Positions 26,723-35,999 of a stretch of DNA of 64,000 nt are shown here, piece by piece (position 1 is the stretch's first letter; every line of letters begins with the position of its first letter). The DNA is from Chiayiivirga sp. (GTDB lineage Bacteria > Pseudomonadota > Gammaproteobacteria > Xanthomonadales > Xanthomonadaceae), in assembly GCA_022647565.1 (NCBI GenBank), contig JALCLA010000002.1:186001-250000 (forward strand). Reading direction: 5' to 3'. The notes under the pieces were generated by a model that was not told the DNA's origin, made no database searches, and saw only the letters and a list, made by a program, of their open reading frames with translations. The translations under genes were made by a program, and so were the position numbers.

Positions 26723-27939
26723 GCCACGTCCTCGCGCAGCGCGCGCATCGCATCGTGGCGCAAGCCCATCGCGCCGCTCACCAGGTCATCGCCAAGCGCC
26801 GGCACCAGTCCCAGCGTCGTCAGGGCCATGGAGCGCAGCGCACGCAAGGGAGCGAAACGGTTGGCGAACAGGCGTACCAGTCCGTCGCTGCGCGCCATCG
26901 TGGCCTCGCGATCCGGCCGGCGTCGCTGCACGTAGCGCGCCAGCAGGTCTTCCGCACCGACGTCGGTGCGCGCGCGCTGCGCCGCGATGACTTCCCCGGC
27001 GAGGGTCAGCGCATCGCGCAGACCGAGGTTGAAGCCCTGCGCGCCGACGGGATGGATGGTCTGCGCGGCATTGCCCACCAGCACCGCGCGCGGCGCGGTC
27101 AGCGCCTGCGCGTAGACGCGCTGCAAGGGATAGGCGCTGCGCTTGCCGACGCGGCGCAGGCGGCCCAGGCGCCAGCCGAATCGCTCTTGCAGGAAGGCCA
27201 CGTAGCCGGCGTCGTCCAGCGCGGCAATCGTGGCGGCCTGCTGACTCGATACCGTGCAGATGCTGCCGCAGACGCCGTCGGCGCGCGGCAACATCGCCAC
27301 CGGCCCGCTATCGGTGAAGCGTTCGTAAGCCACTTGTCCGTGCTTGCGTTCGGGCTCCACCGTGGCGACGAACAAGGTCTGTTCGTAGTCTTGTCGCTCG
27401 GTGCCGATGCCCAGTTGCCGGCGCAGCAGCGACTCGGTGCCGTCCGCCACCACCAACAGGCGCGAACTGAGGTGCTGTTCTCCTTGCGGCGTGCTCGCGC
27501 TCGCCACGATCCGCTCGGGATGCACCTGGAGTGCGGTGACGCGTGCCGGGCGCAGGCGCTGCAACCCGGTCAGCTCCGCCAGCCGTGCTTCCAGCGCCGC
27601 ACCCAGCTCACGCGCCATCACGACGGCACCGAAGGCATCCACGCCATGATCGGCCGCGTCCAGTCGCACCGCGCCGAAATCGCCGCGGCTGCTGACATGG
27701 ATGTGCTGGATCGGGCTGGGCCGGGTGGCGAGATGCTTCCACACGCCCAAGGCCTGCAGGGCCTGGCAACTGGCATGCGCCAGGGCAAGATTGCGCTCGT
27801 CGAACGAAGGCGCAGCGTGCGGCACGGCGGGGCTGGCTTCCACCAGGGCCACGCGCAGGCCGGACCCGTGCAAGGCACAGGCCAGGCTCGCGCCCACCAG
27901 GCCGCTGCCAACAATCAGGAGATCATGCGTCGCGTCCAA
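26719..27939 (-). CDS. ubiH: 2-octaprenyl-6-methoxyphenol hydroxylase UbiH
   Basis: 406 residues from a TTG codon (complement of 27937-27939); the ATG at 27926 is in the wrong frame. Features close to E. coli UbiH: FAD motif LLIVGSGLVGASLACAL, PSFDERNLALA, HVSSRGDFGAVRL, ADGTESLLRR, GWRLGRLRRVGKRSAYPL and VGNAAQTIHPVGAQGFNLGLRDA. It is a flavin monooxygenase of aerobic ubiquinone biosynthesis at the inner membrane. It is first in a two-gene unit with the downstream paralogue (4-base overlap) and divergent from the small membrane-protein gene at 28023 across 83 bases. Confidence 0.9.
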   Translation of the reverse strand: MDATHDLLIVGSGLVGASLACALHGSGLRVALVEASPAVPHAAPSFDERNLALAHASCQALQALGVWKHLATRPSPIQHIHVSSRGDFGAVRLDAADHGVDAFGAVVMARELGAALEARLAELTGLQRLRPARVTALQVHPERIVASASTPQGEQHLSSRLLVVADGTESLLRRQLGIGTERQDYEQTLFVATVEPERKHGQVAYERFTDSGPVAMLPRADGVCGSICTVSSQQAATIAALDDAGYVAFLQERFGWRLGRLRRVGKRSAYPLQRVYAQALTAPRAVLVGNAAQTIHPVGAQGFNLGLRDALTLAGEVIAAQRARTDVGAEDLLARYVQRRRPDREATMARSDGLVRLFANRFAPLRALRSMALTTLGLVPALGDDLVSGAMGLRHDAMRALREDVA

Positions 27940-28022
27940 GGCGATCCGTCGCAGGCTTTACGTTAGAATTGGCGCAGTCTAAGGCCGTCGCCCGCTGTCG
28001 GGCACCTTCCGGAGCCGTTTCC

Positions 28023-28577
28023 ATGCCGCAGTCCCTCAGCAAACTCAGCCCTGGCCCGCTCGCGCTTGGCGCGATGATCCTCGCGGCCGTGGCGACGCGC
28101 CTGCTGTACCACTTCAATCCGGGTTTGGTGCCGCCGAATTTCTCGCCGGTGGAAGCCGTGGCCCTGTTCGGCGGCGCGTACTTCGCCGACCGCCGCCTGG
28201 CCTTGCTGGTGCCGCTGGCGGCGATGGCGGTCTCTGACCTGATCATCGGCTTCCACGGCCTGCTCTGGCTGGTCTATGCCTGCGTCGCGCTCTCCACCGT
28301 GCTCGGCTTCGGCCTGCGCGGCAAGGTCAGGCCGGTGCGGGTCGCCGCGTATGGCGTGCTCGGATCGACCCTGTTCTTCGTGTTCACCAATTTCGGCGTG
28401 TGGCTGGGTTCGTCGATGTATCCGCAGACCTGGGCCGGCCTCGTGGAGTGCTACGTGGCGGGCATCCCGTTCTACAAGAACACCCTCGCCGGCACCTTGT
28501 TCTACTCGGCCGTGCTGTTCGGTGGATTCGCCCTGCTGCGCCAGCGCCTGCCGCAACTGCGTGCGCAGACGGTCTGA
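28023..28577 (+). CDS. Multi-spanning membrane protein (DUF6580-like, possible transporter component)
   Basis: 184 residues from ATG 28023. Five or so hydrophobic segments: residues ~12-28, ~45-60 (EAVALFGGAYFADRR), ~60-75, ~80-95 (LLWLVYACVALSTVLGFGL) and a long pair near the C-terminus. The motif NFSPVEAVALFGGAYF and the region FFVFTNFGVWLGSSMYPQTW suggest the DUF6580 family, which is thought to be an ECF-type substrate-binding (S component) membrane protein. The next gene, 6 bases downstream, is a cobalamin adenosyltransferase, so a cobalamin-related transport role is a reasonable guess. No cobalamin riboswitch fits in the 83-base leader. Confidence 0.6.
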   Translation: MPQSLSKLSPGPLALGAMILAAVATRLLYHFNPGLVPPNFSPVEAVALFGGAYFADRRLALLVPLAAMAVSDLIIGFHGLLWLVYACVALSTVLGFGLRGKVRPVRVAAYGVLGSTLFFVFTNFGVWLGSSMYPQTWAGLVECYVAGIPFYKNTLAGTLFYSAVLFGGFALLRQRLPQLRAQTV

Positions 28578-28583
28578 TCGTTC

Positions 28584-29132
28584 GTGGGCAACCGCCTGTC
28601 CAAGATCTACACCCGGACGGGCGATGACGGCAGCACCGGTCTCGGTGACGGCACGCGGATATCGAAGGATGCCGCGCGCGTCTGCGCCTATGGCACGGTG
28701 GACGAAGCCAATTCGGCCATCGGCGTGGTGCTGGCCCAAACCTTGCCCGACGCCGTGCGCGACGATCTGGTCGCGATCCAGCACCAGTTGTTCGATCTCG
28801 GCGGCGAGCTGTGCATCCCCGGTCATGCCGCCATCTTCGATGCCGACGTGACCCGGCTGGAAACCACGCTCGATCGTTACAACGCCGACTTGCCCCCGCT
28901 CAGGGATTTCATCCTGCCGGGCGGTGGTGCGGCGGCGGCGTTCTGCCACGTGGCGCGCACAGTGACGCGCCGGGCCGAGCGCGAGGCGGTGACGCTGTCG
29001 CGCCACGATGCGGTGCGGCCCGAGGCCATTCGTTACCTCAACCGTCTGTCCGACCTGCTGTTCGTGCTGTCGCGGGTGTTGGCGCGCCACTCCGGCCACG
29101 GCGAGGTGCTCTGGAAGCACGAGCGTCGTTGA
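28584..29132 (+). CDS. Cob(I)alamin adenosyltransferase, PduO type
   Basis: 182 residues from GTG 28584. Family signatures: the N-terminal ATP-binding loop KIYTRTGDDGSTGLGDGTR, the helix GTVDEANSAIGV, and the C-terminal RYLNRLSDLLFVLSRVLAR with the conserved Arg and Asn that bind ATP and corrin. It transfers adenosyl from ATP to cob(I)alamin to make coenzyme B12. No B12 synthesis genes are nearby, so it probably serves salvage. It is 6 bases behind the small membrane-protein gene and 25 bases before the deacetylase gene, so the three may form one operon. Confidence 0.92.
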   Translation: MGNRLSKIYTRTGDDGSTGLGDGTRISKDAARVCAYGTVDEANSAIGVVLAQTLPDAVRDDLVAIQHQLFDLGGELCIPGHAAIFDADVTRLETTLDRYNADLPPLRDFILPGGGAAAAFCHVARTVTRRAEREAVTLSRHDAVRPEAIRYLNRLSDLLFVLSRVLARHSGHGEVLWKHERR

Positions 29133-29157
29133 CTTGCGCGCGGTCGCATCGACTGGA

Positions 29158-30084
29158 ATGAGCCTGCGCCTCTACAGCCATCCGACTTGCCTGCTGCACA
29201 GCAATGGCGAAGGCCATGCCGAGTCGCCGCAGCGTCTTGCGGTCGTGCTGGAGGCCTTGCACCAGGCCAAGCTGCCGGGAGTCGACTGGCAGGAAGCGCC
29301 GCTGGCGACGCGCGCGCAGCTGCGCCGGGTGCACGCCGATGCACTGCTGGAACAGGTACTGGACGTGGCAACGCCCAGGCACCGCCAGCTCGATCCGGAC
29401 ACCGCGATGAACGAGCATTCGGCCAGGGCCGCGCTGCATGCCGCGGGCGCGGTCTGCGCCGCGGCGGACGCGGTGATGCAGGCGTCCGCGACGCGCGCCT
29501 TCTGTGCAGTTCGCCCGCCCGGGCACCACGCCACGCCGACCCAGGCGATGGGCTTCTGCCTGTTCAATTCGATCGCCGTCGGCGCGGCGCATGCGCTGGC
29601 CGCGCATGGGCTGGCGCGCGTGGCCGTGGTCGATTTCGACGTGCACCACGGCAACGGCACCCAGGACATCTTCTGGAACGAGCCGCGCGTGCTGTTCGCC
29701 TCCAGCCACCAGCGCGGCATCTATCCGGGCACTGGCGCCGCGGACGAACGCGGCCGCGGCAATATCCTCAACGCACCCTTGCCAGCCGGCAGCGGCGGGA
29801 TCCTTTTCCGCCGCGCCTGGGGCGAGCGCCTGCTGCCCGAGATCGATGCGTTCAAGCCGCAACTCATCCTCGTCTCCGCCGGGTTCGATGCGCACCGGCT
29901 CGATCCCCTCGCCGGGCTGATGCTGGAAGCCGACGACTACGCCTGGATCACGACCGAACTGGTGGCCCTGGCCGAGCGTCATTGCCAGGGTCGCCTCGTG
30001 TCGTCGCTGGAAGGCGGCTATCACCTGGATGCGCTGCGCGAATCGGCGCTGGCGCACGTGCGGGCCCTGCTGGGCGGCGCGTGA
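29158..30084 (+). CDS. Histone-deacetylase-family (class II) deacetylase
   Basis: 308 residues from ATG 29158. Zinc deacetylase signatures are all present: RPPGHHA (catalytic histidine pair), VDFDVHHGNGTQDIFW (zinc Asp and His), SAGFDAHRLDPLAGL (second zinc Asp) and EGGYHLDAL. Bacterial members remove acetyl groups from polyamines, acetoin-pathway enzymes or unidentified amides; the substrate cannot be told from sequence. It has no signal peptide. It is third in a likely operon with the membrane protein and cobalamin adenosyltransferase, though a functional link is not obvious. Confidence 0.9.
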   Translation: MSLRLYSHPTCLLHSNGEGHAESPQRLAVVLEALHQAKLPGVDWQEAPLATRAQLRRVHADALLEQVLDVATPRHRQLDPDTAMNEHSARAALHAAGAVCAAADAVMQASATRAFCAVRPPGHHATPTQAMGFCLFNSIAVGAAHALAAHGLARVAVVDFDVHHGNGTQDIFWNEPRVLFASSHQRGIYPGTGAADERGRGNILNAPLPAGSGGILFRRAWGERLLPEIDAFKPQLILVSAGFDAHRLDPLAGLMLEADDYAWITTELVALAERHCQGRLVSSLEGGYHLDALRESALAHVRALLGGA

Positions 30085-30132
30085 GCGCCCGAGGCAATAC
30101 ACTGCGGGTCCTTTCGTCCCGCATCTGACCGC

Positions 30133-31137
30133 ATGAACCCGGCCCGCGCCGAACGACGTCTGCAATGGGCCCGTGACGCCCTCGACAATCCGGGGCTGGG
30201 CCTCGTTTCCGCGTCCAGCGACGCGAGTTTCCGCAGCTACTGGCGCACCGTCGGCACCGAGCCGGCCTGGATCGTGATGGATGCGCCGCCCGAGCGCGAG
30301 GATGTGCGGCCCTGGATCGACGTGGCACATCGCCTGCGACGCGCCGGCCTCGGTGCACCGGGAGTGCGCGCAGAGAACCCCGAGGAGGGATTCCTGCTGA
30401 TCACCGACCTCGGCCACGACTTGTACTTGCCTGCACTGAACGACGATTCGGTCGACCCGCTTTACCGCGCCGCGCTGGACGCGGCCTTTGCCTTCGCCTC
30501 GCAGGTGGACACGCACGGGCTGCCGCCTTACGACGAAGCGCGCCTGGTGGCCGAGATGGAACTGATGCCGACCTGGTTCCTGCAACGCCACCTGGGCTAC
30601 ACACCCGAGTGCGAGGAATGGGACGTGGTGGAATCCGCGTTTCGCGTGCTGGTGAACAATGCGCTGGAACAGCCGCAGGTGTTCGTGCACCGCGACTTCC
30701 ATTCGCGCAACCTGCTGCTGCCGCGCACCGCAGGCGACGGCCCCGGCATCATCGATTTCCAGGACGCGGTTCGCGGTCCGGTCACCTACGATCTGGTCTC
30801 CCTGCTGCGCGACTGCTACATCGTGTGGCCCGAGGCGCGGGTCTATGCCTGGGTTGACGCCTTCCACGCCCGGCTGCGGGCCGCCGGCATCACGCGCATC
30901 GAGGTTGCGCGCTTTCGTCGCTGGTTCGACCTGATGGGACTGCAACGCCATCTCAAGGTGCTCGGCATCTTCTGCCGGCTCTGGTATCGCGACGGCAAGG
31001 CCGGCTATCTGGGGGACTTGCCGCGGGTATGGGACTACACCCGCCTCGTGGGGCGGCGCTATCCCGAGATCGCGCCGCTGATCGCGCTGCTGGAACGCTG
31101 CGTCGCCACGCGCGACCTGACCCAGGCCACGGCGTGA
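30133..31137 (+). CDS. amgK: N-acetylmuramate/N-acetylglucosamine kinase
   Basis: 334 residues. Aminoglycoside-phosphotransferase-like kinase fold: an N-terminal lobe with SDASFRSYWR, catalytic loop VFVHRDFHSRNLLL (about 195-208) and metal-binding IIDFQDAVRGPVTYDLVSLL. This signature and the overlap with murU identify AmgK, which phosphorylates MurNAc and GlcNAc at carbon 1 during peptidoglycan recycling. Together with MurU this yields UDP-MurNAc without de novo synthesis through MurA, a route known to lower fosfomycin sensitivity in pseudomonads. It overlaps murU by 4 bases. Confidence 0.9.
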   Translation: MNPARAERRLQWARDALDNPGLGLVSASSDASFRSYWRTVGTEPAWIVMDAPPEREDVRPWIDVAHRLRRAGLGAPGVRAENPEEGFLLITDLGHDLYLPALNDDSVDPLYRAALDAAFAFASQVDTHGLPPYDEARLVAEMELMPTWFLQRHLGYTPECEEWDVVESAFRVLVNNALEQPQVFVHRDFHSRNLLLPRTAGDGPGIIDFQDAVRGPVTYDLVSLLRDCYIVWPEARVYAWVDAFHARLRAAGITRIEVARFRRWFDLMGLQRHLKVLGIFCRLWYRDGKAGYLGDLPRVWDYTRLVGRRYPEIAPLIALLERCVATRDLTQATA

Positions 31138-31853
31138 AGGCGGCGCTCTCCACAGCGCTGATCTTCGCCGCCGGGCGCGGCGAACGGATGCGGCCGCTGA
31201 CGAATGCCACGCCCAAGCCCTTGCTCATGGTGGGCGGCAAGCGCCTGATCGAATGGCACCTGGAAAAACTCGCAGCCGCCGGCGTGCGCGAGGTGGTGGT
31301 CAATACGTCATGGCTGGCCGAGCAGTTGCCGCTGGTGCTGGGCGACGGCTCGCGCTGGGGCCTGCACCTGGTCTATTCCTACGAGGGCGCGACGCCACTC
31401 GAAACCGGCGGCGGCATGCTGGCTGCGCTGCCCCTGCTCGGCGATGCGCCCTTCCTGCTGGTCAACGGCGACGTGTGGTGCGATTGCGACTTCGCGCAAC
31501 TGCCGGGCGAACCGAACGGGCTTGCCCACCTCTTGATGGTCGACACCGCCGCGCATGTACCGCAAGGCGATTTCGCGCTAGATGCTGACGGCTTTCTTCG
31601 CAGTGAAGGCGCAGCGCGCCTGACCTATTCGGGCATCGGCGTGTTCCGCCCGGCGCTGCTGCAGGGCTGGCGCGAGATCATCGCAGACGCCGAAGGCGCC
31701 GCCGCGCACCCGCCGCGCTTTCGCCTGGCTCCGCTGTTGCGCGCACGCATGGCCTCGCACCAGATTCGCGGCGAACACTTCCGCGGGCGCTGGATCGACG
31801 TGGGAACACCGCAGCGCCTGCAGGCGCTGGATGCCGAGCTGCGCGGCGGCTAG
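31134..31853 (+). CDS. murU: N-acetylmuramate 1-phosphate uridylyltransferase
   Basis: 239 residues from GTG 31134, inside the amgK stop (GTGA overlap). Nucleotidyltransferase (GT-A-like) signatures: ALIFAAGRGERMRPLTNATPKPLL at the N-terminus (31149-31220), ETGGGMLAALPLL, NGDVWCD (metal Asp) and GRWIDVGTPQRL. It joins MurNAc-1-phosphate to UTP, giving UDP-MurNAc in the cell-wall recycling branch begun by AmgK. Its stop shares the palindrome CTAG (31850-31853) with the convergent hda gene. Confidence 0.92.
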   Translation: MKAALSTALIFAAGRGERMRPLTNATPKPLLMVGGKRLIEWHLEKLAAAGVREVVVNTSWLAEQLPLVLGDGSRWGLHLVYSYEGATPLETGGGMLAALPLLGDAPFLLVNGDVWCDCDFAQLPGEPNGLAHLLMVDTAAHVPQGDFALDADGFLRSEGAARLTYSGIGVFRPALLQGWREIIADAEGAAAHPPRFRLAPLLRARMASHQIRGEHFRGRWIDVGTPQRLQALDAELRGG

Positions 31854-32542
31854 TCCGACTCCAGCACGCCGCGCAGGAAGGGCACGGTGATCCGCCGTTG
31901 CGCGGCGAGCGCGGCGCGGTCGAGACGCTCGAGCAGGGCGATGAGGGTGGCGAGGTCGCGCCCGACGCGACGGAACAGGTAATCCAGCACCACGTCGTCG
32001 AGTTGCAGTCCGCGGGTTTCGGCACGGCGGCGCAGGATCTCGCGGCGTTCGTCCTCGCTCGCGGCAGGCAGCGCGAGCTGGCTGCACTGCGACAGACGCG
32101 AGCGCAGGTCGGGCAAGGCCAGGTCAAGCCTGTGTGGCGTGTCGCGCGCGGCGTAGAGCACGATCGCATCGCTGGCGCGGGCGCGGTTGTGGAAGTCGAA
32201 CAATGCGATCTCGTCGTCGCGCACCCCGGCGACAGCCTCCAGTCCGTCCAGTGCGACCAGTTCCGCCTGCTCCTGCTGCGCCAGCCACTCGCGCAACCGA
32301 CCGCGTGCCGCACCCAGCGGCAGGTAGGCAACCCGCAAGCCGCTCTCGCTGGCCGTCGCCGCGGTGGACAACAGCAGGTGGGTCTTGCCGCAGCCTGCCG
32401 GACCGCTGAGGAAAGTCCAGTCGCGCCGGGAACGCGTCGCGATGGCGTGCAACCAGGCCACGGCCTCCGCTGCGCCGACGAACCCCGCGAAGCGCTGGTC
32501 GGCGGGAAAACGCAGCGCCAGCGGCAATTGCGGCGTGCTCAC
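31850..32542 (-). CDS. hda: DnaA inactivator Hda
   Basis: 230 residues from GTG (complement of 32540-32542). The N-terminal QLPLALRFPADQRFAGFVG holds the clamp-binding motif (QLPLAL) that tethers Hda to the beta sliding clamp. The AAA+ domain follows with Walker A LSGPAGCGKTHLL, a weak Walker B around LVALDGLEAV, and sensor regions like those of DnaA; the DNA-binding domain of DnaA is absent, as expected. Hda triggers ATP hydrolysis by DnaA after initiation and so blocks re-initiation. It overlaps the upstream permease gene by 4 bases. Confidence 0.9.
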   Translation of the reverse strand: MSTPQLPLALRFPADQRFAGFVGAAEAVAWLHAIATRSRRDWTFLSGPAGCGKTHLLLSTAATASESGLRVAYLPLGAARGRLREWLAQQEQAELVALDGLEAVAGVRDDEIALFDFHNRARASDAIVLYAARDTPHRLDLALPDLRSRLSQCSQLALPAASEDERREILRRRAETRGLQLDDVVLDYLFRRVGRDLATLIALLERLDRAALAAQRRITVPFLRGVLESD

Positions 32543-33735
32543 GCCCCGGGTTTCGGAGTCTTGTCGACGGCCGGCGAGCTCGCCGCGGCCACCGGTTCCG
32601 CGATCGGTTCGATCCCGAACGGTGCCGGCTCCGCCGCGGCGGGAATCGCGCCCACCAGGTCGGAGCTCGGGCTCACCGCGCTCTCGGCGCCATACAGCCG
32701 GCTTTCGGTATAGCGCGCGTGCAGCCAGCGCAGCACCACCATCGCGATCGCCGCCACCGGCAGCGCAAGCAGGACGCCGAGAAAGCCGAACAGTTGCCCG
32801 CCCGCCATGATGGCGAAGATCACCGCCACGGGATGCAGGCCGATGCGGTCGCCCACCAGCCACGGGGTGAGCACGAAGCCTTCCAGCGTCTGTCCCACCG
32901 CGAATACGCCCAGCACCAGCAGCGGGTGCAGCCAGTCGCCATGCTGCACCAGGGCCGCGATGATGCCGGCTGCCGCGCCCACCAGTACGCCCAGATAGGG
33001 CACGAAGCTCACCAGGCCCGCCAGCATGCCGATCAGGAGCGCGAGGTCGACGCCCACCAGCCAAAGCCCGATCGAATAGACCGTGCCCAAGGCCAGCATC
33101 ACGCTGAGCTGGCCACGCAGGAACGAGCCGAGCACTTCGTCGGACTCGCGCGTGAGGCGCGACACGGTGGGTTCGATCGCGCGCGGCAGCAACTCCCGCA
33201 CGCGCGCCACCAGCGCATCCCAGTCGCGCAGGAAGTAGAACGTCACCACCGGGATCAGCAGCAGGTTCGCGACCCAGCCCAGCACCGCCAGGCCAGACTT
33301 TGACAGACCGCCCAGCACCGTCGCCGCGACGCCCCCGGCCTGCTGCCAGTGCTGCTTCAGCATGGCGATGAGCTGGGCCGGATCGAAGGCTTCGACATTG
33401 ATCCCGATGTTGGCGTGAACCCAGGGCAGCACGCGGCTCTGGATCCAGTCGATGTAGCGAGGCAATTGCTCGATGAAGGCCGAAATCTGCCGTTCCAGCA
33501 TGGGGATCAGCAGCAGCACCACGCCGACGATGGCCAGCGTCATCAGCGCGAATACCACGCACACCGCGCTGGTGCGCGACAGCTTCCATCGATCGAGCCG
33601 ATCCACCAGCGGATCGCCGAGGTAGGCCAGCAGGGCCGACACGGCAAAGGGCGTCAGCACCGGCGCCAGCAGCCACAGCAGCACGCCGAACAGGACGGTC
33701 AGCGCCAGCAGTTGCCACTTCTGGGTGTCGGTCAT
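32539..33735 (-). CDS. AI-2E family transporter (PerM/YhhT-like)
   Basis: 398 residues from ATG at 33735 (MTDTQKW); the longer frame upstream overlaps the preceding gene. About eight membrane segments, with the family's soluble middle loop (about 75-150), the conserved RGQLSVMLALGTVYSIGL, FVPYLGVLVGAAAGI and GQTLEGFVLTPWLVGDRIGLHPV. The family exports small molecules or ions; autoinducer-2 export is shown for only a few members. The C-terminal ~40 residues are a Pro/Ala-rich cytoplasmic tail. It sits between a DUF2066 gene (17 bases upstream) and hda (4-base overlap), an arrangement common in gammaproteobacteria. Confidence 0.88.
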   Translation of the reverse strand: MTDTQKWQLLALTVLFGVLLWLLAPVLTPFAVSALLAYLGDPLVDRLDRWKLSRTSAVCVVFALMTLAIVGVVLLLIPMLERQISAFIEQLPRYIDWIQSRVLPWVHANIGINVEAFDPAQLIAMLKQHWQQAGGVAATVLGGLSKSGLAVLGWVANLLLIPVVTFYFLRDWDALVARVRELLPRAIEPTVSRLTRESDEVLGSFLRGQLSVMLALGTVYSIGLWLVGVDLALLIGMLAGLVSFVPYLGVLVGAAAGIIAALVQHGDWLHPLLVLGVFAVGQTLEGFVLTPWLVGDRIGLHPVAVIFAIMAGGQLFGFLGVLLALPVAAIAMVVLRWLHARYTESRLYGAESAVSPSSDLVGAIPAAAEPAPFGIEPIAEPVAAASSPAVDKTPKPGA

Positions 33736-33751
33736 CGTCGGTCGGTCCTGC

Positions 33752-34804
33752 TCAGTGCCGCAGCCGGAACACGAGCGGTTCCGCGGCATCGGCCGGCGGC
33801 ACCAGCACGCCGCCGCCTTGGGCCAGGCGCTTCAGTCCTTCCACGCCGGTGCGCAGGCCCAGGGTCAGTTGCAGGCGATTGGCGGCCGCCTCCTCCACGT
33901 GCACCTCGCGCACGATCGGCAAGCCCTGCAGGTACTTCAGGACGCGCGCGTAATCCTGCGCCGCCGCCACGCCTTCGACCGCGATGCGATAGTCGCCGGC
34001 CGGCCCGCTCAGGATGCGGTTCGCGTAATCCTGCGCCATGGCCGTGGCCGCGCCATCGGCGCCCGCCGCCAGCACGGTGGCGGCATCGGCGTGCGTCATC
34101 GTCCAGCGCTGCACCGTGGCGCCGGCCTCGACCAGCCGCCAGGTGGATTCCCAACCGGCCGCACCTCGCTGCATCTTGCCGAGCAGCACCGGCGACGCAC
34201 CGTAGCGCTGCGCCGCACGCTGCACCGCCGCCACGTCTTCGCGCCACACCGCGGCTGCGCCGCCCAGGGTCTGGTCCTGCAGGTCGGCCTTGGGAAACGC
34301 GAGCGCGTAGCCGCGCTGGCTGGCACGACGCGACAAGGGCGCGACGGCTGAAGCCTGCGCTTCGCCCACCAGGCGCGCGCCGCGTCCGTCATCGATCGCC
34401 AGCCACAGCAAGGGCCGCGGCCGTGGTGCCGGCCATACAGTGCGGCCGGCATCGACCACGAGGCGCTCCACGGCCTCGGCATTGAAGCGTGCGATCAGGG
34501 TGAGCTTGAGCTCGGGCGTGCCACTCGCCGTCACCACGTCCTGGCGATAGCGATACTGCTGCATCATCTGGGCCGCACCGGACAGTGCATCGGCCAGACC
34601 CGGATCACCAGCGGCATCGGCCTCGCCGGTGACCTTCACCAGCACCTGTGCCAGTGCCCGCGGCAAGGCCGCCTGGCGCTGCGCCTCGCTCTGGTCGGTG
34701 ACATCGGCTTCGCCCTCGTACAGGGCGGTGTCCTGCGCCTGCGCCGGCGCGGCCATCAGGCCCGCGATGAGCAGGAAGCCCAAACCGATCGAAAACAGGC
34801 GCAT
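33752..34804 (-). CDS. DUF2066 domain exported protein
   Basis: 350 residues from ATG at 34804, with a clean signal peptide (MRLFSIGLGFLLIAGLMAAPAQAQ). The mature part begins LYEGEADVTDQSEAQRQAALPRAL and includes LVKVTGEAD, the DUF2066 signature; the second half has weak repeats of alpha/beta character. The function of the family is unknown. It is first in the group DUF2066-perM-hda and divergent from purM, a gene order conserved across many gammaproteobacteria, which supports the call. Confidence 0.8.
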   Translation of the reverse strand: MRLFSIGLGFLLIAGLMAAPAQAQDTALYEGEADVTDQSEAQRQAALPRALAQVLVKVTGEADAAGDPGLADALSGAAQMMQQYRYRQDVVTASGTPELKLTLIARFNAEAVERLVVDAGRTVWPAPRPRPLLWLAIDDGRGARLVGEAQASAVAPLSRRASQRGYALAFPKADLQDQTLGGAAAVWREDVAAVQRAAQRYGASPVLLGKMQRGAAGWESTWRLVEAGATVQRWTMTHADAATVLAAGADGAATAMAQDYANRILSGPAGDYRIAVEGVAAAQDYARVLKYLQGLPIVREVHVEEAAANRLQLTLGLRTGVEGLKRLAQGGGVLVPPADAAEPLVFRLRH

Positions 34805-34924
34805 GCAGGAATTCCGGGAAATCGAGGCCGCCATGTTGCCCAAGGACGGCCAGCCCGTCCATGCGTGACGAATCTGCCGCCCATCCAGAGCGAGGCCGCG
34901 CCGCGGCGAAGTCCGAGGGTGCGC

Positions 34925-34933
34925 TGATACAAT
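34925..34933 (+). promoter_or_regulatory. Extended -10 promoter element of purM
   Basis: TGATACAAT matches TGn-TATAAT with one mismatch in the hexamer (34928-34933) and lies 28 bases before the purM start codon. No convincing -35 box sits 17 bases upstream, which fits an extended -10 promoter. Confidence 0.45.
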
Positions 34934-34961
34934 CCGCCCCTTTCCTGCACGTGGTTTCGCC

Positions 34962-35999
34962 GTGGCCTCCACTCCCCTCACCTATCGCGATGCGGGCGTC
35001 GACATCGATGCCGGCAACGAAGTGGTCGAACGCATCAAGCCGGCGATCCGCCGCACCCTGCGGCCGGAAGTGCTGGGCGGCGGCATCGGCGGCTTCGGCG
35101 GCCTGTTCGATCTTTCCGGCAAGTATCGCGAACCGGTGATGGTGTCGGGCACCGATGGCGTCGGCACCAAGCTGATCCTGGCCAAGCAACTGAACCGGCA
35201 CGACAGCATCGGCATCGACCTGGTGGCGATGTGCGTGAACGACGTACTGGTGCAGGGCGCCGAGCCGCTGTTCTTCCTCGACTACTTCGCCACCGGCAAG
35301 CTCGACGTGGACACGACGGTGGACGTGGTGGGCGGCATCGCCAAGGGCTGCGAGATCGCCGGCTGCGCCCTGATCGGCGGCGAAACCGCGGAGATGCCCG
35401 ACATGTACCCGCCGGGCGAATACGACCTGGCCGGATTCACCGTCGGCGCGGTGGAAAAGGCGAAGCTGATCGACGGCAGCCGCGTGCGCGCCGGCGACGT
35501 GCTGGTCGGCATCGCCTCCAGCGGGCCGCATTCGAACGGGTATTCGCTGATCCGCAAGATCCTGGCGCGTGCCGGCAACCCGCTGGATCTCGATGTCGGC
35601 GGCGTGAAGCTGGCCGATGCGCTGATGGAGCCGACCCGCATCTACGTCAAGCCCGTGCTGGAACTATTGGCCCAGCACGACGCCATTCACGCCATGGCCC
35701 ATGTGACGGGCGGCGCGCTGGTCGAAAAGATCATCCGCGTGGTGCCCAAACCGCTGGGCCTGCACATCGATACCTCGAGCTGGCCGCTGCCGCCGGTGTT
35801 CGACTGGCTGCAACGCGAAGGCAGGGTGGCGCGCGAAGAAATGTGGCGCACCTTCAACTGCGGCGTGGGTTTCGTGCTGATGCTCGACCCGGCCGCCGTG
35901 GCCGCGGTGGAACGCGACCTGGATCGCCTCGGCCTTGCGCATTGGCGCATCGGCGAGGTCACGCCGCCGACGGACGGCGAACGCTTGCGCATCGTGTGA
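34962..35999 (+). CDS. purM: Phosphoribosylformylglycinamidine cyclo-ligase
   Basis: 345 residues from GTG 34962, same length as E. coli PurM (345). Signatures: [39 protein letters not shown] with the ATP-binding aspartate region, [30 protein letters not shown] and [16 protein letters not shown]. It makes aminoimidazole ribonucleotide from FGAM using ATP, the fifth step of purine synthesis. The stop overlaps the purN start by one base, so the two are coupled. Confidence 0.97.
   Translation: MASTPLTYRDAGVDIDAGNEVVERIKPAIRRTLRPEVLGGGIGGFGGLFDLSGKYREPVMVSGTDGVGTKLILAKQLNRHDSIGIDLVAMCVNDVLVQGAEPLFFLDYFATGKLDVDTTVDVVGGIAKGCEIAGCALIGGETAEMPDMYPPGEYDLAGFTVGAVEKAKLIDGSRVRAGDVLVGIASSGPHSNGYSLIRKILARAGNPLDLDVGGVKLADALMEPTRIYVKPVLELLAQHDAIHAMAHVTGGALVEKIIRVVPKPLGLHIDTSSWPLPPVFDWLQREGRVAREEMWRTFNCGVGFVLMLDPAAVAAVERDLDRLGLAHWRIGEVTPPTDGERLRIV

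Noticed and set aside
27940..28022. Cobalamin riboswitch before the membrane protein and adenosyltransferase genes
   Set aside because: The gap is only 83 bases and lacks a recognisable B12 box.
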